In this document: positions 36,201-47,491 of the stretch, in pieces | Layout: each line of letters starts with the position of its first letter | Position numbering within the stretch: position 1 is the first letter of the stretch | NCBI RefSeq assembly: GCF_904849725.1 | Contig: NC_058523.1 | Coordinates: 337,817,948 to 337,881,947 of the forward strand | Reading direction: 5' to 3' | Length of the DNA stretch: 64,000 nucleotides | Origin: Hordeum vulgare subsp. vulgare | Lineage: Eukaryota; Streptophyta; Magnoliopsida; Poales; Poaceae | The notes under the pieces: generated by a model | Told to the model about the DNA's origin: nothing | Seen by the model: the letters and a program-made list of their open reading frames with translations, nothing else | Database searches by the model: none | Program-made: the position numbers and the translations under genes

Positions 36201-36870
36201 GCCCCACCAACCCCACTAACGGGGTTAGGTTTCCCCTAACCCGCCACAAAAAAACTCTACCCCACCCACTATCCCTCTGTGCCTCTCCCTCACACCCCGC
36301 GCACGCAGCTCCCCACCATCGCACCGCCACCTCCCACCACCGCGCCGCCCCGCCGTGCACCAGCATGCCGCCCCCACCCGACGCCGCCCCCACCTCGCCG
36401 CCCTCCTCCCGCACGCCGGTTCCAGCTTGCCGCCCCCTCTCCCAGGCCTGATACACCGGGGCCTCCCCCACCCGGCATCGCCACCACCTGGTTGTACCAC
36501 CGCACCGCTCTCCCCCGCGACGCCCCCTCCCTGCATCGCCCCCTCCCCACTCTGCAACGCCCCACCTCCCTACGCTGCCCCTCCCCCGCACACTTACCTC
36601 CCCCGTGGCCACCCCCTCCCTGCGCCGCTCGGTGCCCCCTCCCCCAGGTCGGATCCACCCGCCCCCTGCCTGCACCGCTTCCCTCCCACGTGGCCTCCCT
36701 CCCACACGGTCGCCCCTCCGCGGCTACTCGACGCCCCTGCCCTAGGACGGATCCAACCATCCCCCCCCTGTGCTCCTCGCCTCCCCCATGCCCTCCGTCC
36801 CCTGCGGCCTCCCCTCCCTACGCCTCCCCATGCCCATGCCAGCGCTGCCCCTCCCCTAGGTAATTTTTTT
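36201..36870. other. C-rich block within the CACTA element
   Basis: Extremely C-rich + strand sequence. It gives long Pro/Ala/Arg-rich open frames on both strands (for example 36279-36863 and, on the minus strand, 36705-35935), as expected from composition alone. It may be captured first-exon or promoter sequence from a gene, but no motif supports that. Confidence 0.4.
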
Positions 36871-38216
36871 TTCTGCTTTTTTTGTTTTTTCTGTTTTGTC
36901 ATGTTTAGGTTCATGGTAATTAGTTTGTTAGGTTATATTTAATTAGGTTAGTATAAAAATAGAAAAGAAGAAGGAAAATAATGAGAAAGGAAAAAGAAAA
37001 ACAAGAAGGAAAAGAAGAACCAGCAGATGATGTCCGTGTTGTAGTTGTAGAGGCCCTGATCCCTACTTCTGCTTCTTTAGTTAGACTAAATGATGAAATG
37101 ATGAACTCAGTTGTGATGTCGTTATAGGATATATTTCTTGACCTAGATGACAAAAGCCCATTTACAAGCAGGCATTACTTCAATCTCGGGTCGTGTGGCA
37201 AACATACATTAGCGTAAAGTTGAGCATAAGCAAAAGATTACTTGACCAAATTTACGCCTGTTCTTTCGTCTTTTGAAACTAATATGTCAACATTTAGTTT
37301 CTATTTCAGTGTAATGAATTTGTTAGCTTAGATATACTCGCAACCAGAGATGGTTCCAAGGATGCTTGGCATGGTAGCCTTAAGAGAGAGAGAATTTGAT
37401 CTAAATAGTATTACGTCAGTCCAGCTTTCTCCAATATGAACATTAATTGGTAAGGATTACTTGGAATTTAGTATCCATTTCGGTTTATTGTGCTGATGTA
37501 TCAGGCACTCACTAGGCTTTTTTGAATTGTTCAGTTAGAAATCAATACAAACCATATGGCGCAGCAGGATGAGCCATCTGGCTACTAGTTTGATTGGGTC
37601 AACCAAATGATATAAATTATGTTGGCCACCTTATGCAGGCAGTAGCATGTACAGGGGTTGTTTGGTTAACGAGTATTTGGAGATCTAGTTTTTCTTAAAC
37701 TTTTCTAAGAACATAACAAACTAAAACTTTGTGTGGTTTTCTCTAACTAACCCAAAGATATCCAAAACTGGTTCTCGTAACATTGAAAAACTGAGCTTTT
37801 AGTAAAACGACTATTAGTCGTTTTTGTATAATCGCGTTTATTCTAACCTCAACAACCCACTTCCTAGTTTCTAGCTCGCATATTTATCCAGTGTGCCCCG
37901 GCATGCAAACAGAATCACATCCATCTAGTTTTTTTCGTAAAGGTAGGCAAACATGGTTCTCTACATGCGTTGTTTAAGGCTCTGAAATCCAAACAGAATT
38001 TTCTACAAGTGATTTCTTGACAGATTCTTAGTAAAAACTATTTTTTACAAAATATTCTTAAAACAGGTTTGAATTGCTAGTAAGGCTGAAAATCTACATT
38101 ATCAATCAAACGTGTAGCTACGTAGTGTCCATTCTCCCCTGTTTGAATTGCAGAGACTCCTGCTTTGTGAGTTTTTTTTCTAGGGCTGATTGCTAAGGTT
38201 CTTATTTTTTTCCCAG

Positions 38217-38291
38217 CTCATTATAGCTTGTGCCGAGGGAGGAACGAGCATTGAAGATCTTGCGGAGAACTTCCCTGATAGGATTGTTAAG
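38217..38291 (+). pseudogene. Captured exon resembling succinyl-CoA ligase beta subunit
   Basis: A 75-bp open stretch encoding 25 residues that include GGTSIEDLAENFPDRIVK. This resembles the ATP-grasp region of plant mitochondrial succinate-CoA ligase beta, a tricarboxylic-acid-cycle enzyme, where the corresponding segment reads close to GGTSIEDLAEKFPD. It is preceded by a polypyrimidine tract and CCCAG (38213-38216) and followed by GTCATT, so it looks like a complete exon with its splice acceptor and possibly its donor. The roughly 1 kb upstream (about 37130-38200) may be intron from the same gene. It is one exon, not a gene, and cannot make a functional enzyme. Confidence 0.72.
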
Positions 38292-38614
38292 GTCATTCTG
38301 GCACCTTCTACTTCTTCTTCTTTTACTTCTTATTCTTTTAGTCTTTTTTTTCTTCTACTTCTTCTAACTTTCTTAATTACTCTCGTTTTGCTGATTTGTT
38401 TCATTTCATGGAAGCTGGCATTGATGTACTATTAGTGTTTAGTTTTCTCATTTGTATTGACGAACAATGTAAAACTTATGTATGTACATATATGGATGAA
38501 CTATGTGAAACTACGTATTGTGCTGGCCTATGTGTTCTCTACCTTGTTAACTATTTCATGATGATGTTGGAAATAGATATGTTGTGATATATATGTGTTG
38601 AAGATGTCTGAAAC

Positions 38615-38646
<32 letters not shown>

Positions 38647-38647
38647 C
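38615..38647. repeat. (AT)n microsatellite
   Basis: A run of alternating T and A with one C, inside the CACTA element just before its right subterminal repeats. Confidence 0.85.
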
Positions 38648-38699
38648 TATGAAAATGTAGCGGAATAAAAGAAAACACACAAAAAAGGAGCAATACACG

Positions 38700-39119
38700 C
38701 TCTTTGCCATATGCCAGCAGATGGCAAAGCCCTCTGCCATCTGCCAGCAGACGGCAAAGGGCCGCCCCACCGCAAACGGCAAAGTGCATGCTCCCGGCAG
38801 ACAGCAAAGGGGGCAAGGGAACATGGAAAAGGGTACAAGGGCAGACGGCAAAGGGTCGGTGAGCCCAGCAGGCTACCGTTAACACTTGACGGAGGTGCCC
38901 CGTGGATCTGTCGTCCCATGTTCTTTGTCGTATGCCCCCCCCATGGCAAAGGTTCTTTGCCGTTTGTAGGACCAAGGGAGACGGCAAAGAACCCCTTCAC
39001 TGGATTTTTTTTGCCGTCTAGTTTGTCGTCTGCTGACAGACGACAAAGGCTTTGCCGTCCGGGGTGCTCCCCTCTGCCGTCTGCCATGGCAGACGACAAA
39101 GTCTCTAATTCCTGTAGTT
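38700..39119. repeat. Right subterminal repeats of the CACTA element
   Basis: Dense GACGGCAAAG / CTTTGCCGTCTG repeats in both orientations, counterpart of the left array, running to the terminal CCTGTAGTT. The open frame that starts at 38711 is made of these repeats up to 39119 and only then becomes integrase. Confidence 0.75.
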
Positions 39120-39122
39120 TAT

Positions 39123-40129
39123 GGGTCATCCTCGAACATCTGACCAACGTGTCTCACTTCAACCCGGTCAGCACCACCCATGGGGGCGACAAGTTGGCTA
39201 GCCTCTACATTGAGCGTATTGTGAGCCTCCACAGAGTTCCCAAGCAGATTGTATCTGACCGAGGCACGCAGTTCACCTCAAGATTCTGGAAGAAGTTCCA
39301 AGAAGCCCTCGGAACCAAGCTCTCCTTCAGCACCGCTTTCCACCCGCAAACGGGCGGACAGACGGAAAGAGTAAATCAGATACTCGAAGATATGCTCCAT
39401 GCCCGTGTCTTGGCGCATGGTGCCAAGTGGGAAGATTGTCTATCGTTCGCTGACTTCTCATACAACAACAGCTACCAGTCCAGTCTCCATATGGCACCAT
39501 TTCAAGTGTTGTACGAACGAAATTGCCGCACCCCGCTCAACTGGTCCGAAACTGGTGAAGGGTTGATTTTCGGGCTGGAAGTTTTGCAAGAAGCACAAGA
39601 TAAGGTGCAGCTTGTCCGAGAAAACCTAAAGGTAGTCAAGTCGCGACAGAAGGGCTATGCGGATTCTCACTATAGAGAAGTGGAGTTCGTTCCTGGAGAC
39701 CAAGTGTACCTCCGTGTCACACTTCTCAAGGGAACCAAGTGTTTCCACGTCAAGGGGAAACTTGCGCCAAGGTTCATTGGACCTTTTAAGATCACGGCAA
39801 GGTGTGGAGAAGTTGCTTACCAGTTGGAGCTACCTCTAGAACTTTCGGGTGTGCACAACGTCTTCCATGTGTCACAACTTGGGAAGTGTCTTCAAGCGTC
39901 AGACCATCCAGATCCTTATAAGGACATTGACCATCAGGCCATCGACCTTCGGCCAGATCTCACTTATCGTGAGAGGCTGATCTACATCCTGGATGAAGCA
40001 GAGCGTTGCACCAGAAGCCGCACCATTAAGTATTTCAAGGTTCAGTGGAGTAACCACACCGAAGCAGAGGCAACATGGGAGCGTGAAGACTATCTTCGAT
40101 CTGAGTGTCCATACCTTTTTAGCACCTAG
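39123..40129 (+). pseudogene. pol part 2 of the chromovirus: integrase core and chromodomain
   Basis: This piece continues the integrase after the CACTA insertion and stays open to TAG 40127-40129. It has the second catalytic aspartate in IVSDRGTQF and the catalytic glutamate in GGQTERVNQ, then the GPY/F-type C-terminal module (LAPRFIGPFKI). The end, with IKYFKVQWSNH and EATWEREDYL, is chromodomain-like, which puts the element among the chromoviruses. In this group the chromodomain steers insertion through modified histones. Of all coding parts in this element it is the best kept. It has no start of its own; in the intact element it was the end of the polyprotein. Confidence 0.9.
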
Positions 40130-40155
40130 CTTAGGAATCCCGGGGACGAGATTCA

Positions 40156-40172
40156 TGTAAGGGGGATAGGTC
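40156..40172 (+). other. Polypurine tract of the chromovirus
   Basis: GTAAGGGGGATAGGTC directly before the 3' LTR, in the context CGGGGACGAGATTCAT, which is nearly the same as at the LARD's tract. Confidence 0.8.
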
Positions 40173-43100
40173 TGTCACACCCTGTTTTCACTATCACTTT
40201 TTCTGTAATTCAAAAAGCTGAGTTTATTAAAAAAATCAAAACTAATGTTGTTAGTGCCATTGCCATTGTATGCTTGAATGCTTGAGTGTGTGATATCAAA
40301 AAACACATTTCTCATAACCTCATTATTTTCAAAATCCTTTTTCTTATTTTTGGATAATTCAAAATCCTGCTTTGGGTTGCACTACAAGTCCTTGTTGGTG
40401 ATCTGGTCCTAGCACCATTTTAGTTCACCAAAATCGTAAAATAATTATTTTATGAATTATTTTCCTATTTTAATTGCATGTCCATTTCTGAGGCCAGAAA
40501 TGCTATTCCTATATGGAAAAATACTTTTGTGCCTTGAGAAAATATGAGAAAATTTGGAGATACTCAGAAGGACATATATTTTCCATAGATAAGATTTTTC
40601 ACCCCTATTTAAATTATTATTATTTGAGTTAAACCCTGAAAACCCTTTCTGTCTGTCTTGACCTTTTGAAATATTTCCGAAGGAAATATTCTCAATAAAT
40701 TCCTAGAAACATCCAATGGTATTCGTAAGCCATATTTGGTGCCCATATAAAAATTCAACTTGATCCAAGGTAGTTAAGGTCCCCAAATAATTGCAAAACC
40801 CCTTATGTCCAGTGTGAAGTTAGAGCAACTCTACATAGCAAAGTTTATCCAATGGAGCTGAAACTTTGGAGGAGTGCCTAATACCTCAAATGAGGACTCC
40901 ATGCCAAAAATTGGATTTGTGAGACTTGATTTGCCCACACTCTCTTTGGAAGGAACATATCTGGTCATTTTGTGATGTTTTCAAGTTTACAAAGCTAAAT
41001 TTGTCCAATGGAGCTCAAACTTGATGAAACCCCTTGTTTTAGCACCAAACCCAATCTTGTTAAGTTGCATAGCCAGTGGTGGGGTGCAACCACCCCAAAA
41101 CACAGTCGAGCACCTTCTCACAGTTGAGTAAAACCCCTCCTAACCTTAGCTAAACCCAATCCATTTCTCCCAAACTCATAGATTAGGTGGTTGACATCAA
41201 TGCCTACCTCCAGTTAGTGGCCCCTCTCTGGTTCAAAGTAGATAAACCAAAATCTCCAATTTAAGCTTCAGCCAAAGGCTGACATCACCTGTTTCCTTGT
41301 CTCTCTTTGACCAGCTGAGGCTCCCACAGGACTCCAACGGCTAGGCATCTCCAAGCCAATGCCCAGGACATGCTACGCACGTCCAAGGCACCCGAGAGCC
41401 CGCCAGCATGCCGTGGCATGCCAAAGCTGTGCTCTGGGCGCGCTATAGAGAGCAACCGAGGTGGGGTCGACTCCCTCGGCCAATTCCAGCCTCCATGCGG
41501 TGTCTCTCCTCTCCCCCGACAACCGCTCTGCATCAGGAAGCCCTCAGGGCCCCTCCTTACCCGCGCTAAGAGCCGGTGCGACGCGTGCCCGCGCGCACCG
41601 GAAGCGCCAGAAGAGTGCGACCATGATAGCTCGCCTCTCCTCTCTCCTGCACTCTCGCAGTGAGACCTGGAGGTCCAAAACCACGTCCTGAGACCGTGGT
41701 TTCGACCCCAGACTCTCTCTACACCCCCATGCACGCCACGGTAGATCACCGACGCTCCCGAGTCGGCTCACCGTTGCGGGCCTATAAATAGCCCCTACCC
41801 TCGCTCCAGAACCCCTCGCTCCACCTCACCAAGACCTCAATCACCTCCCTAGCCACCCCACTGAGCAAGCAAAGCACCGGTCCTGGAGATCGACCAAGGC
41901 CCCTCTTCCTCGGAGCTCCATTCGATCTCCGGCTACACGTCGGCTCTCGCGTCCCTCTGCCCACTAAAGCACTCCCCATGACACCAGGAAGCTTTCCCCC
42001 CTCTTCCCCAAGCGATTCTGTTCCCATAGCTACCACCTGCACCTTCACCCGAAACCCCTCCACCCCGGCTACCTCGTCGTCGGTGAACCAGAGCCCCTCC
42101 ACCGTCGACTCGACCACTAGTAGGTAGGCGACGACGAGCCGGATCCATTCCTATCGTCGTTAGGGCCCGAGGACACCGGTAGCCACGTCGGCGTGCTCCT
42201 CCTCCTCTGTGGCTAGAGGTAGGAGACGACCCCGACTGGTGTGCCCCACCTGTCGGTGGCCCATCTCTCTCTCCTTCACTGCCCGCAGCCACTAACCGCA
42301 GGGTCCCGTTCGTCAGGTTCAAACGTGACGGCGCGCGCGCCTGGGCAGGCTGGTTGGCTGGCCACTGTGCTGGCCCAGTGCCAGGCCAAGCTAGGCGAGG
42401 GGCTGTAGCCCTTTTTATTTTTATTTAAAACTTGATTTTAAATGATTTTTGTAAAAAGATTTAACAAGTGAAATAATATGATTCTTCCACTGTTACTTTT
42501 CTAAAAATTTGTAGTATTTAACATAACCATTGGATGAATTTTTGCAACAACTATTCTGTTTTATAATAATAAAAAGGGTTAAATTGGAATAGTTTTGCTT
42601 CTATTTTATTGATTTTAAAAATATCCTTTCACTAAAACTAGAGACAAATATTTTTAAAATAACAATATGGATTAATCTAAATTAAACAACATTTTTAAAG
42701 TGACTTTGTGATCTGTTTTGGGGTGAGCTACTTATTGCTTTTATTTTTTACGGTGATAGAAAACTCGTGTGACGAAGGAGTTGGACTTGAATACCTTGAA
42801 GACCCCGGATACCTAGCTGACCAAGGCAAGCAGCCCTTTAACCATGTCTGAGCAAATATTATACTGCATGCTAGTGTAGCAAATATTTTCGTTGCATATG
42901 CTCATAAGTATCGGTAAATCATTAAAGTGATGTTACCGATGGCTCCTCCGGAGCACTTGCATTTTGAGCATGATCCTACCACCTATGAGGGTCACGCGGA
43001 TATCATATTGACAAGTAGAGCTATAATAGTAGAAGCATGAGCATGATGGTGGTATAAATCAAAGGTTTATGTAAACCCCGTCGGGTGCCACTAATGCCCG

Positions 43101-44306
43101 AGGGTGATGATGAGTTAGGTGGCCACTTTTGGAGAAGTGGTGCATCGGGTGTATTTTGGAGTGAGTGGTTTTGGAAATGGGATTAGATTTCTGATGTGTC
43201 GACCGTCCCAACCTTACATGTACGACCACATTACCCTTTTATGGGACTTGGCTTTGTTGATTACTCTGGTCGGTGCTAGCAAAGAGCCACATTAGTAGTG
43301 GCGAGAGTGATATGTGGTCACTCTCGTGATGGGGTCGTGCCAGGTAGGGCGACTATGCCATTTTTACGTGTTCCAGGAACACCGTTGGTCCCCGCATGGT
43401 TTCTACCGTCAAGAGTCGGTGCTCGTAAGTCGTACAACATGTGGGCTGGGTACCAATCGAGTGGACCTCTTTGTCTAGTATCGTCAGGGGAAAGGTATTG
43501 ATCGGGTACTTACCAATCGAGTCGTGGATGACATGGAAGTTTCCCGGATCTCGTGGGTCCAGCATACTACCTGTGCAGAGTGTAAAACTATTCGAATAGC
43601 CGTGTCCACGGTCAAGGACAATTGGGTAATCCTGCTTAAACTACATCGAGTCGTTTCTCCGTAAACCAAGTGTGTGTGAGTATGTGGTAAATGGTCTTTT
43701 GTGAAACAATTGATATGACCAAGTTTGGTGACTTGGCATATAGGGTGAACTCGGAGTTTTCATCCCTTGACAGATATGTCGATATCTGTAATTTGTTCTT
43801 CAAAGTAACATTTAACTTATGTTGCACATCCATGATCATGTTTATTTACCACCACGATGTCATCCACCAAAGATGCATATTACTTGTTATCCTTCACTTG
43901 CATCGTTCGTATCATTGTCTGTTTGCGAGTACATTCCAAAGTACGCATTGGCTTGCCACTAGTTATATTATTGACTAGACATGGAAGGACCGGAGTTTGG
44001 AGAAGAGTACGTCTTCAAAGATGGCTCTGCAAACGAGGACACTTCCCAGTCAGAATGCCTGTTGGTGTAGGTTGATGGCATGGGCACCCGCTTAGCCCTA
44101 AGACTTCCGCTACTAGTTGTATCCATGTGATTTGGCCTATAGGCCCTACTTTGCGAACTTGACCATTCGGTCACGTGATGTAATAATTCGGTACTTGGTT
44201 GTAAGACTCTCAATATTCAGTATCTATGTGTTCGGTGAGCATTGATCTCTGGGATCACTGAGCATCTTCATTCGGCGATCTCGACTCGGAAGTCGGGGTC
44301 CCCTCA
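40173..44306 (+). repeat. 3' LTR of the chromovirus
   Basis: 4,134 bp, TGTCACACCC to GTCCCCTCA (the final CACA has one change). It is the full-length copy; the 5' LTR has lost about 800 bp. From about 43180 onward it is clearly related to the LARD LTR (for example GTGGTCACTCTCGTGATGGG and GTTGGTCCCCGCATGGTT occur in both). Confidence 0.88.
41783..41790 (+). promoter_or_regulatory. TATA box in the chromovirus 3' LTR
   Basis: TATAAATA in GGGCC..GCCCC, identical in position to the box in the 5' LTR. Confidence 0.6.
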
Positions 44307-44311
44307 GGAGC

Positions 44312-46640
44312 GCTAGAGCTTGCATACCATGTTAGCATTGCTAGGATCGACAAAACCACCCGGCTGTATCATATACAATTCTTCCTTACGAAAGCCATCC
44401 AGGAATGGCGTTTTGATGTCCATTTGCGAGATTTAATAATCATAAAATGTGGCAATTGTTAACATGATTCGGACCGACTTCATCATTGCTACGGGTGAGA
44501 AGGTCTCATCGTAGTCAATCCCTTGAACTTGTCGATAACCGTTAGTGACAAGTCGAGCCTTATAGATGGTAAAATTACCATGTGCACCACTCTTCTTCTT
44601 AAAGATCCATTTAATTTCTATGGATCGCCGATCATCGGGCAAGTCCACGAAAGTCCACACTTTGTTCTCATAGTTGGATCATATCTTGGATTTCATGGAC
44701 TCAAGACATTTGTTGGAATTCGGGCCCGCCATTGCTTCTTCATAGTTCGAAGGTTCACTGTTGTCTAACAACATGATTTCCATGATAGGATTGCCATACC
44801 ACTCTGATGCGGAACCTGTCCTTGTGGACCTTCGAGGTCCGGTAGCAACTTAATCTGGAGTTTCATGATCATCATCATCAACTTCTTCTCTAGCCGGTGC
44901 AGGCACCTCAGAAACATTTCCTTGGGCTGCACTACTTTCCAGTTCGAGAGGAGGTACGATTACCTCATCAAGTTCTACTTTCCTCCCAGTTAATTCTTTC
45001 AAGAGAAACTCTTTCTCTAGAAAGGATTCGTTCTTGGCAACAAAGATTTTGCCTCATGATCTAAGATAGAAGGTGTACCCAATAGTTTCCTTAGGGTATC
45101 TTATGAATACACATTTTTCCGCTTTGGGTTCGAGCTTCTCTGGTTGAAGTTTCTTCACATAAGCATCGCAACCCCAAACTTTCAGAAATGACAGCTTAGG
45201 TTTCTTGCCAAACCATAATTCGTATGGTGTCGTCTCAACGGATTTAGACGGTGCCCTATTTAAAGTGAATGCGGCAGTCTCCAATGCATTTCCCCAAAAT
45301 GATAGTGGTAAATCAGTAAGTGACATCATAGATCGTACCATATCCAATAGACTGCGATTAGGACGTTCAGACACACCGTTACACTGCAGTGTGCCAGGCG
45401 GCGTGAGTTGTGAAACAATTCTGCATTTCCTTAGGTGCGTGCCAAACTCGTGACTCAAATATTCTCCTCCATGATCAGATCGTAAGAACTTTATTTTCTT
45501 GTCACGTTGATTCTCCACCTCACTCTAAAATTCCTTGAACCTTTCGAAGGTTTCAGACTTGTGCTTCATTAAGTAGACCTACCCATATCTACTTAAATCA
45601 TCAGTGAGGGTGACAACATAACGATAACCACCGCAAGCCTCAACGCTCATTCGACCGCATACATCAGTATGTATTATTTTCAATAAGTTGGTTGCTCGCT
45701 CCATTGTTCCGGAGAACGGAGTCTTGGTCATCTTTCCCATGAGGCACGGTTCGCTTGTGTCAAATGAATCAAAATCAAGAGACTCCAAAAGTCCATATGT
45801 ATGGAGTTTCTTCATGTGCTTGACACCGATATGACCAAGTTGGCAGTGCCACAAGTATGTGGGACTATCATTATCAACTTTATATCTTTTGGTACTCACA
45901 CTATGAATATGTCTAACATAACGATCGAGATTCATCAAGAATAAACCATTGACCAGCGGGGCATGACCATAAAAGATACCACTCATATAAATAGAACAAC
46001 CATTATACTCAGATTTAAATGAGTAGCAATCTTGCATCAAGCGAGATCCCGATACAATGTTCATGCTCAAAGATGGTACTAAATAACAATTATTAAGGTT
46101 TAAAACTAACCCTGAAGGTAGATGTAGAGGTAACGTGCCGACGACGATCACATCAACCTTGGAACCATTCCCGACGCGCATCGTCACCTCGTCCTTTGCC
46201 AGCCTACTATGTTCCGCAGTTCCTGTTTTAAGTTGCGAATGCGAGCAACAACACCGGTATCAAATACCCAGGAGCTACTATGAACGCTGGTAATGTACAC
46301 ATGAATAACATGTATATCATATATACCTTTGACGTTGCCGGCCTTCTTATCCGCTAAGTATTTGGGCAGTTCCGCTTCCAGTGACCGGTTCCCTTGCAGT
46401 AATTGCACTCAGTCTTAGACTTAGGTCCTTTATTAGGCTTCTTCTCGGCAACTGGTTTACCAGGCATGGCAACCGCTTTGCCGTATTTCTTGAAGTTCTT
46501 TTTAGCTTCGCCTTTCTTGAAACTGGTGCTCTTCTTCACCATCAACACTTGATGTTCTTTATTGATTTCTACCTCCGCAGATTTCAGCATTGAATACAAC
46601 TCGGGAATAGTCTTTTCCATCCCTTCGGAATGGTGCACAC
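44312..46640 (-). pseudogene. Angela gag end, protease, integrase and reverse transcriptase start
   Basis: Minus-strand polyprotein pieces, from right to left. At 46638-46354: end of gag with a CCHC knuckle (CNYCKGTGHWKRNC). At about 46270: a protease box SWVFDTG. At 46187-45579: the integrase zinc region (HCQLGHIGVKHMKKL ... CLMGKM) and the first integrase aspartate (HTDVCG). At 45518-45054: the second aspartate (LRSDHGGEYL) and the glutamate (NGVSERPNRSLLDMV). At 44660-44433: the N-terminus of the copia reverse transcriptase (WIFKKKSGAHGN, ARLVTNGYRQVQGIDYDETFSPV). Stops and shifts separate the pieces. The chromovirus cuts the gene at 44307-44311 and it resumes at 18375. Confidence 0.88.
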
Positions 46641-47474
46641 TTAAGGGAATACATATCTCAAAATTTTAATGAGGGATGATCTTATCATTGCTACCTTCGT
46701 TCTGAGCAATAAGATGACAAACATGATAAACATCACATGCAATCATATAGTGACATGATATGGCCAATATCATCTTGCTCCTTTGATCTCCATCTTCGGG
46801 GCACCATGATCATCATTGTCACCGACATGACACCATGATCTACATCATTGTGTCTCCGTGAAGACGTCACGCGAACTATTACTTCTACTACTATAGCTAA
46901 CGATTAGCAATAAAGTATAGTAATCACATGGCGTTGCATCTCATACAATAAACTAAGAAAACTCCTATGGCTCCTACCGGTTGTCATACTCATCGACATG
47001 CAAGTCGTGAGTCCTATTACAAGAAAATGATCAATCTCATAAATCACATATGTAACATCACATCCTTTTGGCCATATCACATCACATAACATACCCTGCA
47101 AAAACAAGTTAGACGTCCTCTAATTGTTGTTGCAAGTTTTACGTGGTTGGTTAGGGTTTCTATCAAGAACGATTCTTACCTACGTGACAGCCACAACGTT
47201 GATATGCCAATGCTATTTACCCTTCATAAGGACCCTCTTCATCGGATCCGATCCGACTAAGGTGGGAGAGACAGACACCCGCTAGCCACCTGATGCATCG
47301 GGTGCATGTCGGTCAGTGGAACCAGTCTCACGTAACAGTACGTGTAAAGTCGGTCCGAGCCTCTTCATCCCATGATGCCGTCGAATCAAGATAAGACTAG
47401 TAACGACAAGCAATTGACAAAATCATCGCCCACAACTTTTGTGTTCTACTCGTGCATATAATCAATGCATAGAA
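46641..47474 (-). other. Angela leader with most of gag deleted
   Basis: Between the primer site and the gag remnant only about 830 bp remain, and they are mostly non-coding leader sequence with stops in all minus frames. The reading enters gag abruptly at VHHSEGMEKTIPELYSM, far into the protein. Compared with BARE1/Angela in general, the first several hundred residues of gag are absent. The missing piece lies around 46640-46680. Confidence 0.6.
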
Positions 47475-47490
47475 CCTGGCTCGGATGCCA
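47475..47490 (-). other. Primer binding site of the Angela-type element (mutated)
   Basis: On the minus strand TGGCATCCGAGCCAGG, two bases inside the LTR, is two changes away from the initiator tRNA-Met site TGGTATCAGAGCCAGG. Confidence 0.78.
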
Positions 47491-47491
47491 C

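Larger units (their letters stand above)
35858..39119. mobile_element. Non-autonomous CACTA transposon with captured gene fragment
   Basis: 3,262 bp flanked by the 3-bp TSD TAT (35855-35857 and 39120-39122). Removing it with one TAT restores the integrase reading, which proves the limits. The ends are inverted copies: TACTACTGGAATCAGAG on the left and, read backwards, AACTACAGGAATTAGAG on the right. Both have lost the first base of CACTA. Subterminal regions (to about 36150, and from about 38700) are packed with inverted TTTGCCGTCTG / CAGACGGCAAA repeats, the hallmark layout of CACTA elements. No transposase was found. Confidence 0.87.
18376..44306 (+). mobile_element. Ty3/gypsy chromovirus (Tekay/Del-like), autonomous type
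   Basis: LTRs of 3,334 bp (18376-21709) and 4,134 bp (40173-44306) begin TGTCACACC and end GTCCC(A/T)CA-like. The flanks GGAGT (18371-18375) and GGAGC (44307-44311) are a 5-bp TSD with one change. The interior carries an upstream frame, gag with a CCHC knuckle, protease, reverse transcriptase, RNase H, integrase and a C-terminal chromodomain-like stretch. Two insertions lie inside: 22621-32042 and 35858-39119. Without them the element is about 13.2 kb, the same size as the LARD at 2088, and it shares LTR segments, primer site and polypurine tract with it. Confidence 0.9.

Noticed and set aside
35935..36914. Long Pro-, Arg- and Gly-rich open frames on both strands
   Set aside because: All frames over the C-rich block are long because the block has few A/T-rich stops. 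No motif or conservation signal supports a protein.
38711..39119. N-terminal 136 residues of the open frame 38711-40129
   Set aside because: They are translated CACTA subterminal repeats that happen to be open; the integrase part begins only at 39123.
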